The notes below the pieces were generated by a model. It did no database searches. It was not told the origin of the DNA and saw nothing but the letters and a program-made list of their open reading frames with translations. This document shows positions 33,216-42,014 of a DNA stretch of 58,265 bases, piece by piece (positions within the stretch are counted from its first letter, which is position 1; the number at the start of each line of letters is the position of its first letter). The DNA comes from Desulfobacteraceae bacterium. Its GTDB lineage: Bacteria > Desulfobacterota > Desulfobacteria > Desulfobacterales > RPRI01. Made by a program: the position numbers and the translations under genes. The DNA lies in contig JAABQB010000015.1 in assembly GCA_011391695.1 (NCBI GenBank), positions 1-58,265 on the forward strand, in the 5' to 3' direction.

Positions 33216-35368
33216 ACCTTATGCCCTCTCTTAAAAGAGGCTTCTTCATCTTCTTCTTTATCCGGCTGAATAACAGGATAATCAAAAGGCACAACAGGGT
33301 CCCGCAGGATAAGATCAATAGCCTTTGCCGCAGTGCGTGATGCTTCGGGAAAAACTTTGGCAAGAGACCTTATATGTCTTAAGTTGTCCGCAGTTCTCAA
33401 GATAAGCATAGCAAGGTTCCCTTCATCCATTTCAGAAATAAGAACGGCTTTTTCCCATGGCTCACCTGCTGCCCATGCGTAAATAGCGGCGGAAGATCTC
33501 AGGAAGAGAGGTCTTACATCAAACCCGCGGTCGAACATCAGTTTTGCGAAAGGCATCAACTCTTTTTTAACCGAGAGAAAGGCCGAGATAAGTTTTCCGG
33601 GCATAAACCTTTTATCTATCCTGTCATCCGACTCCTTTTCATTGACAAAGGAGGCTATAACAGCGGCAAGGAGAACAGGGTCCGACCGGGGAAAGACGCC
33701 AAGCCTGAAACCTTCCGCAATTATAAGCGGCTGATCAACTCTTAGCTGGGATGCCCATATCCCGTCTCCTGTCAGTTCCCCGCTTTCTTTCACAAATCCG
33801 GTTTCTATCAAAAAGTTAAAATGATTTTTAAAATCCTCCCAGAGAAGCGAACTTCGCTTGCCCGTTTGTTTTTTAGCCTGGTTCTTTTTTCTTAACAGGA
33901 AGGCTGCAAATGATTTTGTAAGCAGGTCCTCTATCTGGGACGGTGAATGAGAAAGGAGAAGATTAAGAGCCATTGAAAAATTTATTCTGATCTGACTCGG
34001 AATGTCAAGGGGAGGCGAATCTATGAGTTTTGCAACCAGCCTCAAATCAAGAAATCTTCCTGGTATTGCAACGGCAAAACCGATGTTATCCATCCCCCTT
34101 CTTCCGGCTCTTCCGGTCATCTGGTGAAATTCAGTAGATGAAAGAGGCAGAAATTCTTTTCCGTTGTAACGGTCGGAATTAAGAAAAACGACGGTCCTTG
34201 CGGGAAAATTGACTCCAGCCGCAACTGTCGAGGTCGCGAATACCGCATCAAGAAGTCCTTCGGTCATGAGTTTTTCAACCAGCAGTTTCCAGGACGGAAG
34301 CTGCCCGCTGTGATGTGAGGCGACAGCAAGGCTTTCTATTTTATCTATCTGCCTGTGAAGATGTATATGGGGAGTGCTTTTTGCGAGCTCGTCAATTCTT
34401 GCCTTCAGTTCAACCCTGTGGAAATCTGAAATTGCATGTCTTGCGCACAGATCGAGGGAAGCATCGCAATCGGCACGGGATTTTAAAAAGAATATTGCCG
34501 GAAGGAGGTCGTACTTTTTTAGGACATTTAATATTTCACCGAAAGGCGGAAGCCTTCTTGAATCAAAAAGAGAGCGTGATTTGCGGCCTTTTACATATTC
34601 CGCTATTTTTTTTGAAAGGCGCGGCCCGTCCCCGTGAGTTGTTTCGGATAAAAGCGGGAGAAGCAAACCCGAAGGGTGAAGAAAAAGCGGAAAAAGCGGA
34701 ACGGGTCTTTTGGTTTCAGCAACTACAATGCATTCCCTCTTTCGTATGGAAGCCAGCCAGGAGGCTATCTGGCCGGCGTTTCCTATAGTGGCCGAAAGCA
34801 TCAAGAGGGGAATTCTTGACGGGAGATATATCATTATCTCTTCCCATACGACGCCTCTTTCCTCATCACCCAGAAAATGAGCTTCATCGAGTATTACGAA
34901 ATCTGTTGAAAGTGTTACTCCAAGGTGCATGGCATCGTAAAGCTGGTTTCTCAATATTTCGGTTGTTCCGACCATTATGCGGGCATCAGGATTTTCTTTT
35001 CTGTCTCCTGTTAATATGCCGACATTTTCCGGGCCGAAAATGGTTAAAAAATCGTGGTATTTTGAATTTGATAATGCTTTCAGAGGGGACGCGTACCAGG
35101 CTTTTCCGCCTTTTTCAAGGATTCCTGCTATAGCCTGTTCGGCAATCCATGTTTTACCGGAACCCGTTGGAGCGGTAACAAGGCAGTCCGCATTTTTAAC
35201 AGCTTCAAGGGCTTTTAGTTGAAAGGAATCGGGTACGAATTCCTTTTTTGCCGGAACACCGATTGAAGCAAAGACTTTTTGTAACATGCCGTCGGCATTG
35301 GGCCTGACCCTGACGACAGGATCTTTTTTCTTCGGATATTGATGGCCCGGAGCATATCTTCTTTTCAT
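33212..35368 (-). CDS. Ski2-like DEAD/DEAH-box helicase
   Basis: A 718-residue superfamily 2 helicase. Walker A APTGSGKT is at 66-73, motif II DEAH in ILDEAHFLGDEERG, motif III LSATIGN, and the C-terminal motif VI reads FHQMTGRAGRRGMDN. The FLGDEERG after DEAH and GRAGRRG are typical of Ski2/Mtr4-like helicases. A helical C-terminal domain follows (about 470-700). Such proteins unwind RNA or DNA; the bacterial members are not well characterised. It is coupled by 4-bp overlaps to CooC upstream and a metallohydrolase downstream, so the three form one tight operon. Confidence 0.92.
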   Translation of the reverse strand: MKRRYAPGHQYPKKKDPVVRVRPNADGMLQKVFASIGVPAKKEFVPDSFQLKALEAVKNADCLVTAPTGSGKTWIAEQAIAGILEKGGKAWYASPLKALSNSKYHDFLTIFGPENVGILTGDRKENPDARIMVGTTEILRNQLYDAMHLGVTLSTDFVILDEAHFLGDEERGVVWEEIMIYLPSRIPLLMLSATIGNAGQIASWLASIRKRECIVVAETKRPVPLFPLFLHPSGLLLPLLSETTHGDGPRLSKKIAEYVKGRKSRSLFDSRRLPPFGEILNVLKKYDLLPAIFFLKSRADCDASLDLCARHAISDFHRVELKARIDELAKSTPHIHLHRQIDKIESLAVASHHSGQLPSWKLLVEKLMTEGLLDAVFATSTVAAGVNFPARTVVFLNSDRYNGKEFLPLSSTEFHQMTGRAGRRGMDNIGFAVAIPGRFLDLRLVAKLIDSPPLDIPSQIRINFSMALNLLLSHSPSQIEDLLTKSFAAFLLRKKNQAKKQTGKRSSLLWEDFKNHFNFLIETGFVKESGELTGDGIWASQLRVDQPLIIAEGFRLGVFPRSDPVLLAAVIASFVNEKESDDRIDKRFMPGKLISAFLSVKKELMPFAKLMFDRGFDVRPLFLRSSAAIYAWAAGEPWEKAVLISEMDEGNLAMLILRTADNLRHIRSLAKVFPEASRTAAKAIDLILRDPVVPFDYPVIQPDKEEDEEASFKRGHKV

Positions 35369-36129
35369 TTTCCAAACAGATCAGCAATTATCTTCTGAAC
35401 CTCCGAAACGGCAGCAGATTTGACATCGAAAGGAGAAATTCCGTTAAGATCGGCTTCAATCAGGGCATCGTCATAGGGGAGAAAACAGACGAACTCGATA
35501 CCCGAAATATTATTTTTTAAAAATTCAATATCCTTCTTTCCACGTATCTTATTTCCAACAAGAAATAATTTTTTCAGCCCTATTTCAGAAGCAAGCTTTT
35601 TTATGTGTTCGGCGGTTTCTATGCTGCGCCTGCCCGGTTCAACAACTATGAAAAGCTTATCAACTGCCTGTGCTGTGGCTCTTCCCAGGTGTTCGATTCC
35701 GGCCTCCATGTCCATGACTACAACTTCGTCCCTTGCAAGCACTATATGAGTTACAAGGGCTTTTAGCAGAGTGCTTTCCGGGCAGATGCAGCCGGAACCT
35801 CCTTTTTTGACTCCTCCAAGCCTCATCAGTTTTATGTTTTCAAATTTTACCGAAAGAGATTCGGGAAGATCATCCACCTTCGGGTTCAGCTTGAAAAAAC
35901 CGCCTATTGTCCCGGGTTTTACCTCTGTTCTTTCAAAAATAAGATCTTTCATTTCTGAAATGGGGATTATTTTATCCGCCCCTGCTATTCCGACGGCTGC
36001 CGCTAAATTTGCGTCAGGATCTGCGTCGATTGCAAGCACATGTTTGCCTTCTTTGCTTAATGCGCGTATCAAAAGCGCCGAAAACGTTGTTTTGCCGACT
36101 CCACCTTTTCCGCTGACCGCTATTTTCAT
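35365..36129 (-). CDS. cooC: CooC-type nickel-insertion ATPase
   Basis: A 254-residue deviant-Walker A ATPase (GKGGVGKTT, 7-15) of the MinD/CooC group. The CxC motif C114/C116 (GSGCICPES) matches the metal-binding cysteines of CooC, which inserts nickel into the C-cluster of carbon monoxide dehydrogenase. DIDADPDANL-like IDADPDANLAAAVGI and VVMDMEAGIEHLGRATAQ are the usual Walker A' and B regions. This implies that the organism has CO dehydrogenase or CODH/acetyl-CoA synthase elsewhere, although no CODH gene is in the window. It is first in an overlapping operon with the helicase. Confidence 0.9.
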   Translation of the reverse strand: MKIAVSGKGGVGKTTFSALLIRALSKEGKHVLAIDADPDANLAAAVGIAGADKIIPISEMKDLIFERTEVKPGTIGGFFKLNPKVDDLPESLSVKFENIKLMRLGGVKKGGSGCICPESTLLKALVTHIVLARDEVVVMDMEAGIEHLGRATAQAVDKLFIVVEPGRRSIETAEHIKKLASEIGLKKLFLVGNKIRGKKDIEFLKNNISGIEFVCFLPYDDALIEADLNGISPFDVKSAAVSEVQKIIADLFGK

Positions 36130-36160
36130 TGATAGTTCCTTTCTCTTTGCTGATCTCTAT

Positions 36161-36306
36161 GCGAGACCTTTGCATAACGCCCTCTTTTGCCCGATTACAG
36201 CGTCAGGCTCAAATTTCAATCCTCAAAATACTCAATGTATTCATGTGGTTGAAATTATCGCCTTCCTTGTACTTGGCCAAAATCGAGCGTTCTTCAAAGG
36301 TCTCTA
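36161..36306. mobile_element. MITE-like element or IS-end remnant
   Basis: A ~146-bp stretch with imperfect terminal inverted repeats: GCGAGACCTTTGCATAACGC at 36161-36180 and GCGTTCTTCAAAGGTCTC at 36287-36304, whose reverse complement reads GAGACCTTTGAAGAACGC. No ORF lies inside. The GAGACCTTTG ends resemble those of known DDE-type insertion sequences, but I cannot name the family. Confidence 0.65.
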
Positions 36307-36405
36307 TGCCCTGAGCGGGCTCAACGAATCCTCTTTTTCTCGCATTTTGTTATCTATATCACCGTGATATTGCACGGGCAAGGTAATAATTGGCAACGTC
36401 CTTCA

Positions 36406-37440
36406 CTACATGGTATCATTCCAGAAAGGGCGGGCGGCTGCAGCGGTCTCTTCGGGGGCGGTAAAGGTTGCCATATCCCCGAGCATTACCTCGAAGCCAG
36501 TGTGGTCGTTGCGCACCCAGGGGGCATAATTGGAACGCACGATTATCACAACCCTCAGTTCGAGCCTGCTGATCCCGTCTTCTATCATAAGAAGTCCGAG
36601 ATTGTAACTGTTGCGGCAGAGGCTGCGGTAGAAACGCTGGGTGTTGAGAACACCGCTGGAAAGGTCTTTCCAATTGTCACACGTGATCTGTGACAGTGAA
36701 GTCACTCCGGGAAGAATTCCCCATATTTCGAAAAATCCTTCCGGCGCGAAGGCTGTCAGCCACTCCCATCTTCCGGTCTTGCCGATGTAACGATCCTCTT
36801 TATTCTTTTCGTGGTACAGATAGTCAGAAAAGAGCAACGAGCCATTTTCAGCGAAGTAACTGTCGGCTTTTCCGCCCAGAAACCGGTGATGATTTGATGC
36901 CACCCGGTCTGCCTGGATCTGCAAGTGCGGATGCAAAAGTGATCCACCGGCTGCGGGAAGATGATTCTGCGTTATGGCCATGTAGAAAGCTTTGCGGTCA
37001 TTGGTAAGCACGCGCTTCAGGTAGTCGGCACAGTTTAAAAAACTGTTGGTATAGGAAACCGGTGAAGCGGTGCCAATATCAACGTAATGGATGTCGTCGA
37101 AGAGGCTCACGGCGGAGTAGGCGCCGTAGGGAAACAGATTCGGAAACAGGACGGAATCACCCCGTATCAGACGTCCCTCGGGCATCAATTCAGGGAGCAG
37201 TCGCGGGGTCTTTGACTGAAGGGAAGGTCGGCAGAACGGGCACAGGGACTTGTCGCCTGCAAACGGAGGCGGCGCGGGAAGGGAATCGGTTCCGGCTTCG
37301 AGCTCCCCGATGCGGCTGAATGCGATACGGCTCGTGCGTCCCGTAACGGGGTTGGTGCGAATTTCTATTGGAGACTGGACGGTCTCGCCGGATGAGGAGA
37401 TAAAGCGGGCGGTTACGGTCTCTTTATTAAAATGGAGCAC
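36406..37440 (-). CDS. GalT-like nucleotidyltransferase (HIT superfamily)
   Basis: A 344-residue protein resembling galactose-1-phosphate uridylyltransferase. The catalytic histidine triad appears as GGSLLHPHLQ (H170, H172), and an N-terminal CPFC (C67/C70) matches a zinc-binding pair. Sequence outside these sites is diverged, so the sugar-phosphate or nucleotide substrate is not certain. Its base composition looks more GC-rich than the neighbours and a MITE-like element lies just after its stop, both consistent with transfer. Gaps on either side are large, so it is probably monocistronic. Confidence 0.85.
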   Translation of the reverse strand: MLHFNKETVTARFISSSGETVQSPIEIRTNPVTGRTSRIAFSRIGELEAGTDSLPAPPPFAGDKSLCPFCRPSLQSKTPRLLPELMPEGRLIRGDSVLFPNLFPYGAYSAVSLFDDIHYVDIGTASPVSYTNSFLNCADYLKRVLTNDRKAFYMAITQNHLPAAGGSLLHPHLQIQADRVASNHHRFLGGKADSYFAENGSLLFSDYLYHEKNKEDRYIGKTGRWEWLTAFAPEGFFEIWGILPGVTSLSQITCDNWKDLSSGVLNTQRFYRSLCRNSYNLGLLMIEDGISRLELRVVIIVRSNYAPWVRNDHTGFEVMLGDMATFTAPEETAAAARPFWNDTM

Positions 37441-37623
37441 AGGCGATCCCCTTTTTGCTTATTCCTCGTGGGCAACATTATGGATTAAACCTTCGGCATC
37501 TATCAAGGATTGTTCCATTATCTGTATTGTTTATCATCCTTCTATGCCTTTGTCGATTAAAAAAAATTGCGTTTCTTATCCCAACAAATTGAAAGAAAAA
37601 CCCAAATATTTTGAGCTAAGTCC

Positions 37624-37652
37624 TTGACGATTTAGATTTGTAAATATAGATT
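37624..37652 (+). promoter_or_regulatory. Candidate promoter of the RND operon
   Basis: TTGACG at 37624-37629 and TAGATT at 37647-37652 with a 17-bp spacer, about 80 bp upstream of the membrane-fusion protein gene. Moderate match to sigma-70, by eye only. Confidence 0.35.
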
Positions 37653-37731
37653 GAGCGATAAATGTTTTGATAGAATTCATATTTTTTCCGATTTAACGGT
37701 TTGTTTTTTAGATCCTATAACGAGGTGATAT

Positions 37732-38841
37732 ATGTTCAAGGTTTATCGCAGATTTTTCTTCCCGGCTGTTTTTACGCTCTTATTGGCTATTATTAATCCG
37801 GGTCTTATTACAACTTCCTTAGCAGGAGCTCCTGGAAATGAAGGCAAAAAACCTGACCAGCCGGCCACTCCGGTGAGGGTTTCAGCGGTAGAAATGAAAA
37901 TGGTTTCCGATCAGATATCCCTGATAGGAACGACCGAAGCGGCAGCCGATAGCACGGTCGCTTCCGAGGTTTCGGGGATTGTGGAAAATTTTCCTGCAAA
38001 AGAAGGCGATTTTGTTAAAAAAGGACAATTGATTGTAAAATTGAGTTCTGAAGAAACGAATCTTCGCGTCAAGGGAGCAATGGCCCAGAAAGAAAAGATC
38101 AGGGAGAGCCTTCTTTTTGCTGAAAAAGAACTCGGGCGTTTTACTAAACTCAAAGAATCAAACAGCATTGCTTCGAGCAAATACGACGAAGCTCTTTATA
38201 ATTATAATTCGCTTACCCAGGAACTCAAAAGAAGCGAAGCCGAGATTGAAAGCCTTTTGTATGAGCTTAAACGGAAACAGGTTTTTGCCCCGATTTCAGG
38301 TTTTGTCGCAAAGGAACATACAGAGGTCGGCGAGTGGGTTAATGCCGGAGGTCCTGTAGTTACAATTGTTGATCTTGAGCGGATAAAAATCAATGTCGAT
38401 GTGCCGGAGGGTTACGCGGTACTGCTTTCAACCAAAAGCGATGTGAAGGTTTCCATAAAAAGCCTTCCCGGAAAGCAGTTTGCCGGAAAAATTCAGGCAG
38501 TTCTTCCAAGCGGCGATAGCGGTTCAAGAACCTATCCGGTCAGAATATTCATCCCTAATCCGGGGATGAAGATAAAAAGCGGGATGGAAGCGGCCGTTCT
38601 TTTTTCCCTTGCCGGCGGCAAAAACGCGCTTCTTGTGCAAAAAGATTCGATAGTTCCGGCCGGTGATAACAGGATTGTTTTTACGGTAAGAGACGGGAAG
38701 GCGATCCCTGTCATGGTGAAGGTTCTCGGATATTATGACGGAAATGCGGCTGTTGAAGGAGACCTGAAACCGGGAGATAAGGTTGTGATCAGGGGAAACG
38801 AGCGGCTGAGACCCGGGCAGCCGGTAATGGTGACTGAATGA
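37732..38841 (+). CDS. RND efflux membrane fusion protein
   Basis: A 369-residue periplasmic adaptor. Signal peptide at about residues 1-31 (cleavage near SLA-GAP). Lipoyl-like halves are seen at GTTEAAADSTVASEVSGIV and KRKQVFAPISGFVAKEHTEVGEWV, with a helical hairpin between (about 118-178) and beta-barrel strands after 200. It links the RND permease to an outer-membrane channel; no channel gene is adjacent. The stop overlaps the permease start as ATGA (38838-38841). Confidence 0.94.
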   Translation: MFKVYRRFFFPAVFTLLLAIINPGLITTSLAGAPGNEGKKPDQPATPVRVSAVEMKMVSDQISLIGTTEAAADSTVASEVSGIVENFPAKEGDFVKKGQLIVKLSSEETNLRVKGAMAQKEKIRESLLFAEKELGRFTKLKESNSIASSKYDEALYNYNSLTQELKRSEAEIESLLYELKRKQVFAPISGFVAKEHTEVGEWVNAGGPVVTIVDLERIKINVDVPEGYAVLLSTKSDVKVSIKSLPGKQFAGKIQAVLPSGDSGSRTYPVRIFIPNPGMKIKSGMEAAVLFSLAGGKNALLVQKDSIVPAGDNRIVFTVRDGKAIPVMVKVLGYYDGNAAVEGDLKPGDKVVIRGNERLRPGQPVMVTE

Positions 38842-41800
38842 AACTGGTAGATGCCTCAATTAAAAAACCCGTTACAGTTACGGTTGGCGTAATACTCGTA
38901 ATATTGTTCGGACTGATTTCACTTTACAGGATACCGATTCAGCTTACTCCCAATGTGGATCTTCCCGAGATTTCAGTTGAGACCAGATGGCGCGGCGCCA
39001 GTCCCCTTGAAATAGAAAGGGAAATAATTGACGTCCAGGAAGAGGAGTTGAAAAATCTTGAAGGTCTTGTTGAGATTACAAGTGAGAGCCAGGACGGGAT
39101 CGCTTATATCAACCTGATGTTCGAGATAGGTACGAAAACCGACGATGCGCTCCTCAGGGTTTCCAACAAGCTTGACCAGGTAAAGAAATATCCGTCTGAC
39201 GTGGAAAAGCCGCTTATTAAATCGGGCGGCAGGCACGAAAGTGCGATTGCATGGATGATAGTAAGTGCGATTGAAGGATATGAAGGAATCCTTTCCCAGG
39301 AATATGATTATTTTGACAAGCATGTTAAGCCCAGGCTTGAAAGAATTCAGGGTGTTGCATCGGTCAATATTTATGGAGGACAGGAGAGGGAGCTTCAGAT
39401 TGTTGTAGATCCGGAGGCTCTTGCTTCACGAAGCATAACTGTCCCCGAACTTATTCATGCCATTGACATTGAAAACAGGAACATAAGCGCCGGAGATTTT
39501 GATGAAGGCAAAAGACGCTATATTGCAAGGACTGTCGGAAAATATATAAGCGAAGAGGACGTCCGCGGGGTTATAATAAAAAGGATAAATGGCGCTCCTG
39601 TTTCTGTCGGTGATGTTGCAAATGTTTCCCTCGGCTACGAGGAGAAAAAAGTCGTTGTAAGACATGAAGGCGTTACCACCATTGTCATGAATGCAGTGAG
39701 AGAGCCAGGAACAAACGTTCTTGTAGTCATGAACAGAATCAGAGAAGCTCTGGCGGAGCTCAACAGCGGCATATTGAAAGACAGAAAACTGAAAGTGGAA
39801 CAGGTTTACGATGAAACAAACTATATTTACAGCGCAATCAAACTTGTAAAAAACAATATATACCTGGGGGGAAGCCTTGCTGTAATAGTTCTTCTGTTAT
39901 TTCTGAGAAACTTTGCCAGTACCCTTATCGTTGCCGTTGCAATACCGATAAGCGCCATAGGCACGTTCATCATCATGACGCTGATGGGGCGTAATATAAA
40001 TGTTGTCAGTCTTGCAGGCATAAGTTTTGCCGTAGGAATGCTTGTTGACAACGCTATAGTGGTTTTTGAGAATATATTTCGCCACAAGGAGATGGGGAAA
40101 GGACGCATTCAGGCGGCCTACGACGGAACTGTCGAAGTCTGGGGGGCGGTTCTTGCGAGTACGCTGACAACTGTCTCGGTATTTTTGCCGATCGTTTTTG
40201 TTGAGGAGGAGGCAGGACAGCTTTTCCGTGATATCGCGATTGCAATAAGCGGCGCCGTTTCCCTGAGCCTGATTGTTTCAATAACCGTTATTCCTTCACT
40301 TTCCGCCCTGATTTTGGGAGATGTTAAGCTCGGTAGTCATTTTAACGAAAAAAAATTGAGCCTTTCTGCTCTTGCCGGCAAAATCATTGATGCTTTTACC
40401 TGGTTTGTCCGGCGGATATGCGGAAGTATCGCGGCTAAAATAATTGTTGTCGCTGTGATGGTTTTTCTGGCCATTGGAATATCGCTTATCCTTCTTCCAA
40501 AGACAGAATATCTTCCTGAAGGAAATCAGGAAATGCTTTTTGGAATTCTTATTCCTCCCCCAGGATACAATCTGGGAGAACTTGAGGGTATAGCTAAAAC
40601 CGTTGAAAAGGATATATTGCCCCTTATTGAACATGATAAAAAGAGTGATACTGCTGAAAAGCTTAACATTCCGCCTGTTAAGAATTTCTTTTATGTGGCA
40701 TGGGGGCAGCAGGTTTTCATGGGAGTTATTTCCAAGTATCAGGAGAGAACAAAGGAACTGCTTCCTTATATCTATGGGGTGCTCAGAAAAATTCCCGGCA
40801 TGATTGCAATCGTCCAGCAGCCGAGTATTTTCTCACGGGGAATCGGTAAAGGGCGTTCAATTGAAGTGGAAATAAAAGGCCCTGATCTTAACAACCTGAT
40901 AAACATTGGAAGGCAGATATTCGGAGCAACCGCACAGATGATTCCGGGAGCCCAGATACGCCCGATTCCGGGCCTTGACCTTGGAAATCCCGAAATGCAG
41001 GTTGTTCCAAACCGCGACCGTTTGACCCGCCTTGGCATGACAACATCAGATCTGGGATTGACTGTCAGTTCGATGGTTGACGGTGTAGTTGCAAGCAATT
41101 ACCAGCTTTACGGGGATGAAATTGATCTTGTAGTGAAAAACCGGCCTGATATGATAGAGCGGATTCAGGATATGAGAGACCTGCCTGTTTTATCGACGTC
41201 CGGGAAAAAAGTTACTTTAGGTTCTGTCGCTGATATAAGTCTTGAAGAGGGGCCGACCCAGATTAACCATATAGATTCCGAGAGGGCGATTACTATTCAG
41301 ATTATACCGCCCCGGGAAATGCCTCTTGAAGCCGCAATGGACATGGTAAGGGAGAAGGTGGTTGAGCCTATTAAGGCATCGGGACAGCTTTCAAATCTTT
41401 ACACAATTAATCTCGGAGGAACAGCTGATGACCTGACACGTACCAGGAAGGCGCTTTTCTTGAACTTCATTCTTGCCATTATTATATGTTACCTGCTTAT
41501 GGCCGCCCTCTTTGAAAATTTTTTCTATCCTCTTATTATTCTGTTTACAGTGCCGCTCGCTGCGGTAGGGGGGTTTTTGGGTCTTTTTATGGTGAATGTT
41601 TTTCTTGTTGCACAACCGCTTGACATAATAACGATGCTCGGTTTTGTGATTCTTGTGGGTGTAGTTGTGAACAATGCCATTTTAATTGTTCATCAGTCCT
41701 TGAATAACATAAGAAATTCAGGAATGTCGGCAACGGATGCCATAGTTGAGTCGGTGAGGACGCGTATTCGACCGATATACATGAGCAGCATAACGACAAT

Positions 41801-42014
41801 ATGCGGGCTGCTCCCGCTTATTTTTGCTCCCGGAGCGGGCTCCGAATTTTACAGAGGGCTTGGAGGAGTTTTTGCCGGAGGCCTGCTTGTTTCAACTGTT
41901 TTTACGATATTTCTGATACCCGCGCTTTTGAGTCTTACATTTGATGTCGCAGAGTTTTTTATAAAGAAGAAGCTGGCGTTCCGCAAACCGCAAAACGGAG
42001 ACCAGAAACCATAG
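38838..42014 (+). CDS. RND family efflux permease
   Basis: A 1058-residue HAE1-type RND transporter with 12 predicted membrane helices and two large periplasmic loops, full length. In TM4 the proton-relay pair reads GMLVDNAIVVFEN: the first aspartate is kept and the second is asparagine. In TM10 the usual lysine region reads VVVNNAILIV, so that lysine is asparagine. This combination occurs in a known subgroup of RND proteins and is not a mutation. Substrates are unknown. The stop codon TAG overlaps a candidate ATA start of the U32 peptidase. Confidence 0.95.
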   Translation: MKLVDASIKKPVTVTVGVILVILFGLISLYRIPIQLTPNVDLPEISVETRWRGASPLEIEREIIDVQEEELKNLEGLVEITSESQDGIAYINLMFEIGTKTDDALLRVSNKLDQVKKYPSDVEKPLIKSGGRHESAIAWMIVSAIEGYEGILSQEYDYFDKHVKPRLERIQGVASVNIYGGQERELQIVVDPEALASRSITVPELIHAIDIENRNISAGDFDEGKRRYIARTVGKYISEEDVRGVIIKRINGAPVSVGDVANVSLGYEEKKVVVRHEGVTTIVMNAVREPGTNVLVVMNRIREALAELNSGILKDRKLKVEQVYDETNYIYSAIKLVKNNIYLGGSLAVIVLLLFLRNFASTLIVAVAIPISAIGTFIIMTLMGRNINVVSLAGISFAVGMLVDNAIVVFENIFRHKEMGKGRIQAAYDGTVEVWGAVLASTLTTVSVFLPIVFVEEEAGQLFRDIAIAISGAVSLSLIVSITVIPSLSALILGDVKLGSHFNEKKLSLSALAGKIIDAFTWFVRRICGSIAAKIIVVAVMVFLAIGISLILLPKTEYLPEGNQEMLFGILIPPPGYNLGELEGIAKTVEKDILPLIEHDKKSDTAEKLNIPPVKNFFYVAWGQQVFMGVISKYQERTKELLPYIYGVLRKIPGMIAIVQQPSIFSRGIGKGRSIEVEIKGPDLNNLINIGRQIFGATAQMIPGAQIRPIPGLDLGNPEMQVVPNRDRLTRLGMTTSDLGLTVSSMVDGVVASNYQLYGDEIDLVVKNRPDMIERIQDMRDLPVLSTSGKKVTLGSVADISLEEGPTQINHIDSERAITIQIIPPREMPLEAAMDMVREKVVEPIKASGQLSNLYTINLGGTADDLTRTRKALFLNFILAIIICYLLMAALFENFFYPLIILFTVPLAAVGGFLGLFMVNVFLVAQPLDIITMLGFVILVGVVVNNAILIVHQSLNNIRNSGMSATDAIVESVRTRIRPIYMSSITTICGLLPLIFAPGAGSEFYRGLGGVFAGGLLVSTVFTIFLIPALLSLTFDVAEFFIKKKLAFRKPQNGDQKP

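Noticed and set aside
34315-34788. 157-residue plus-strand frame
   Set aside because: Antisense to the helicase core motifs, with no independent support.
35771-36367. 198-residue plus-strand frame
   Set aside because: Antisense to cooC and running through the MITE-like element; composition and context indicate a shadow frame.
41940-42014. Programmed frameshift joining the RND permease to the U32 peptidase
   Set aside because: TTTTTTATAAAGAAG contains no slippery heptamer in the permease frame, and a fusion of these two families makes no functional sense. A rare start codon or mutation is simpler.
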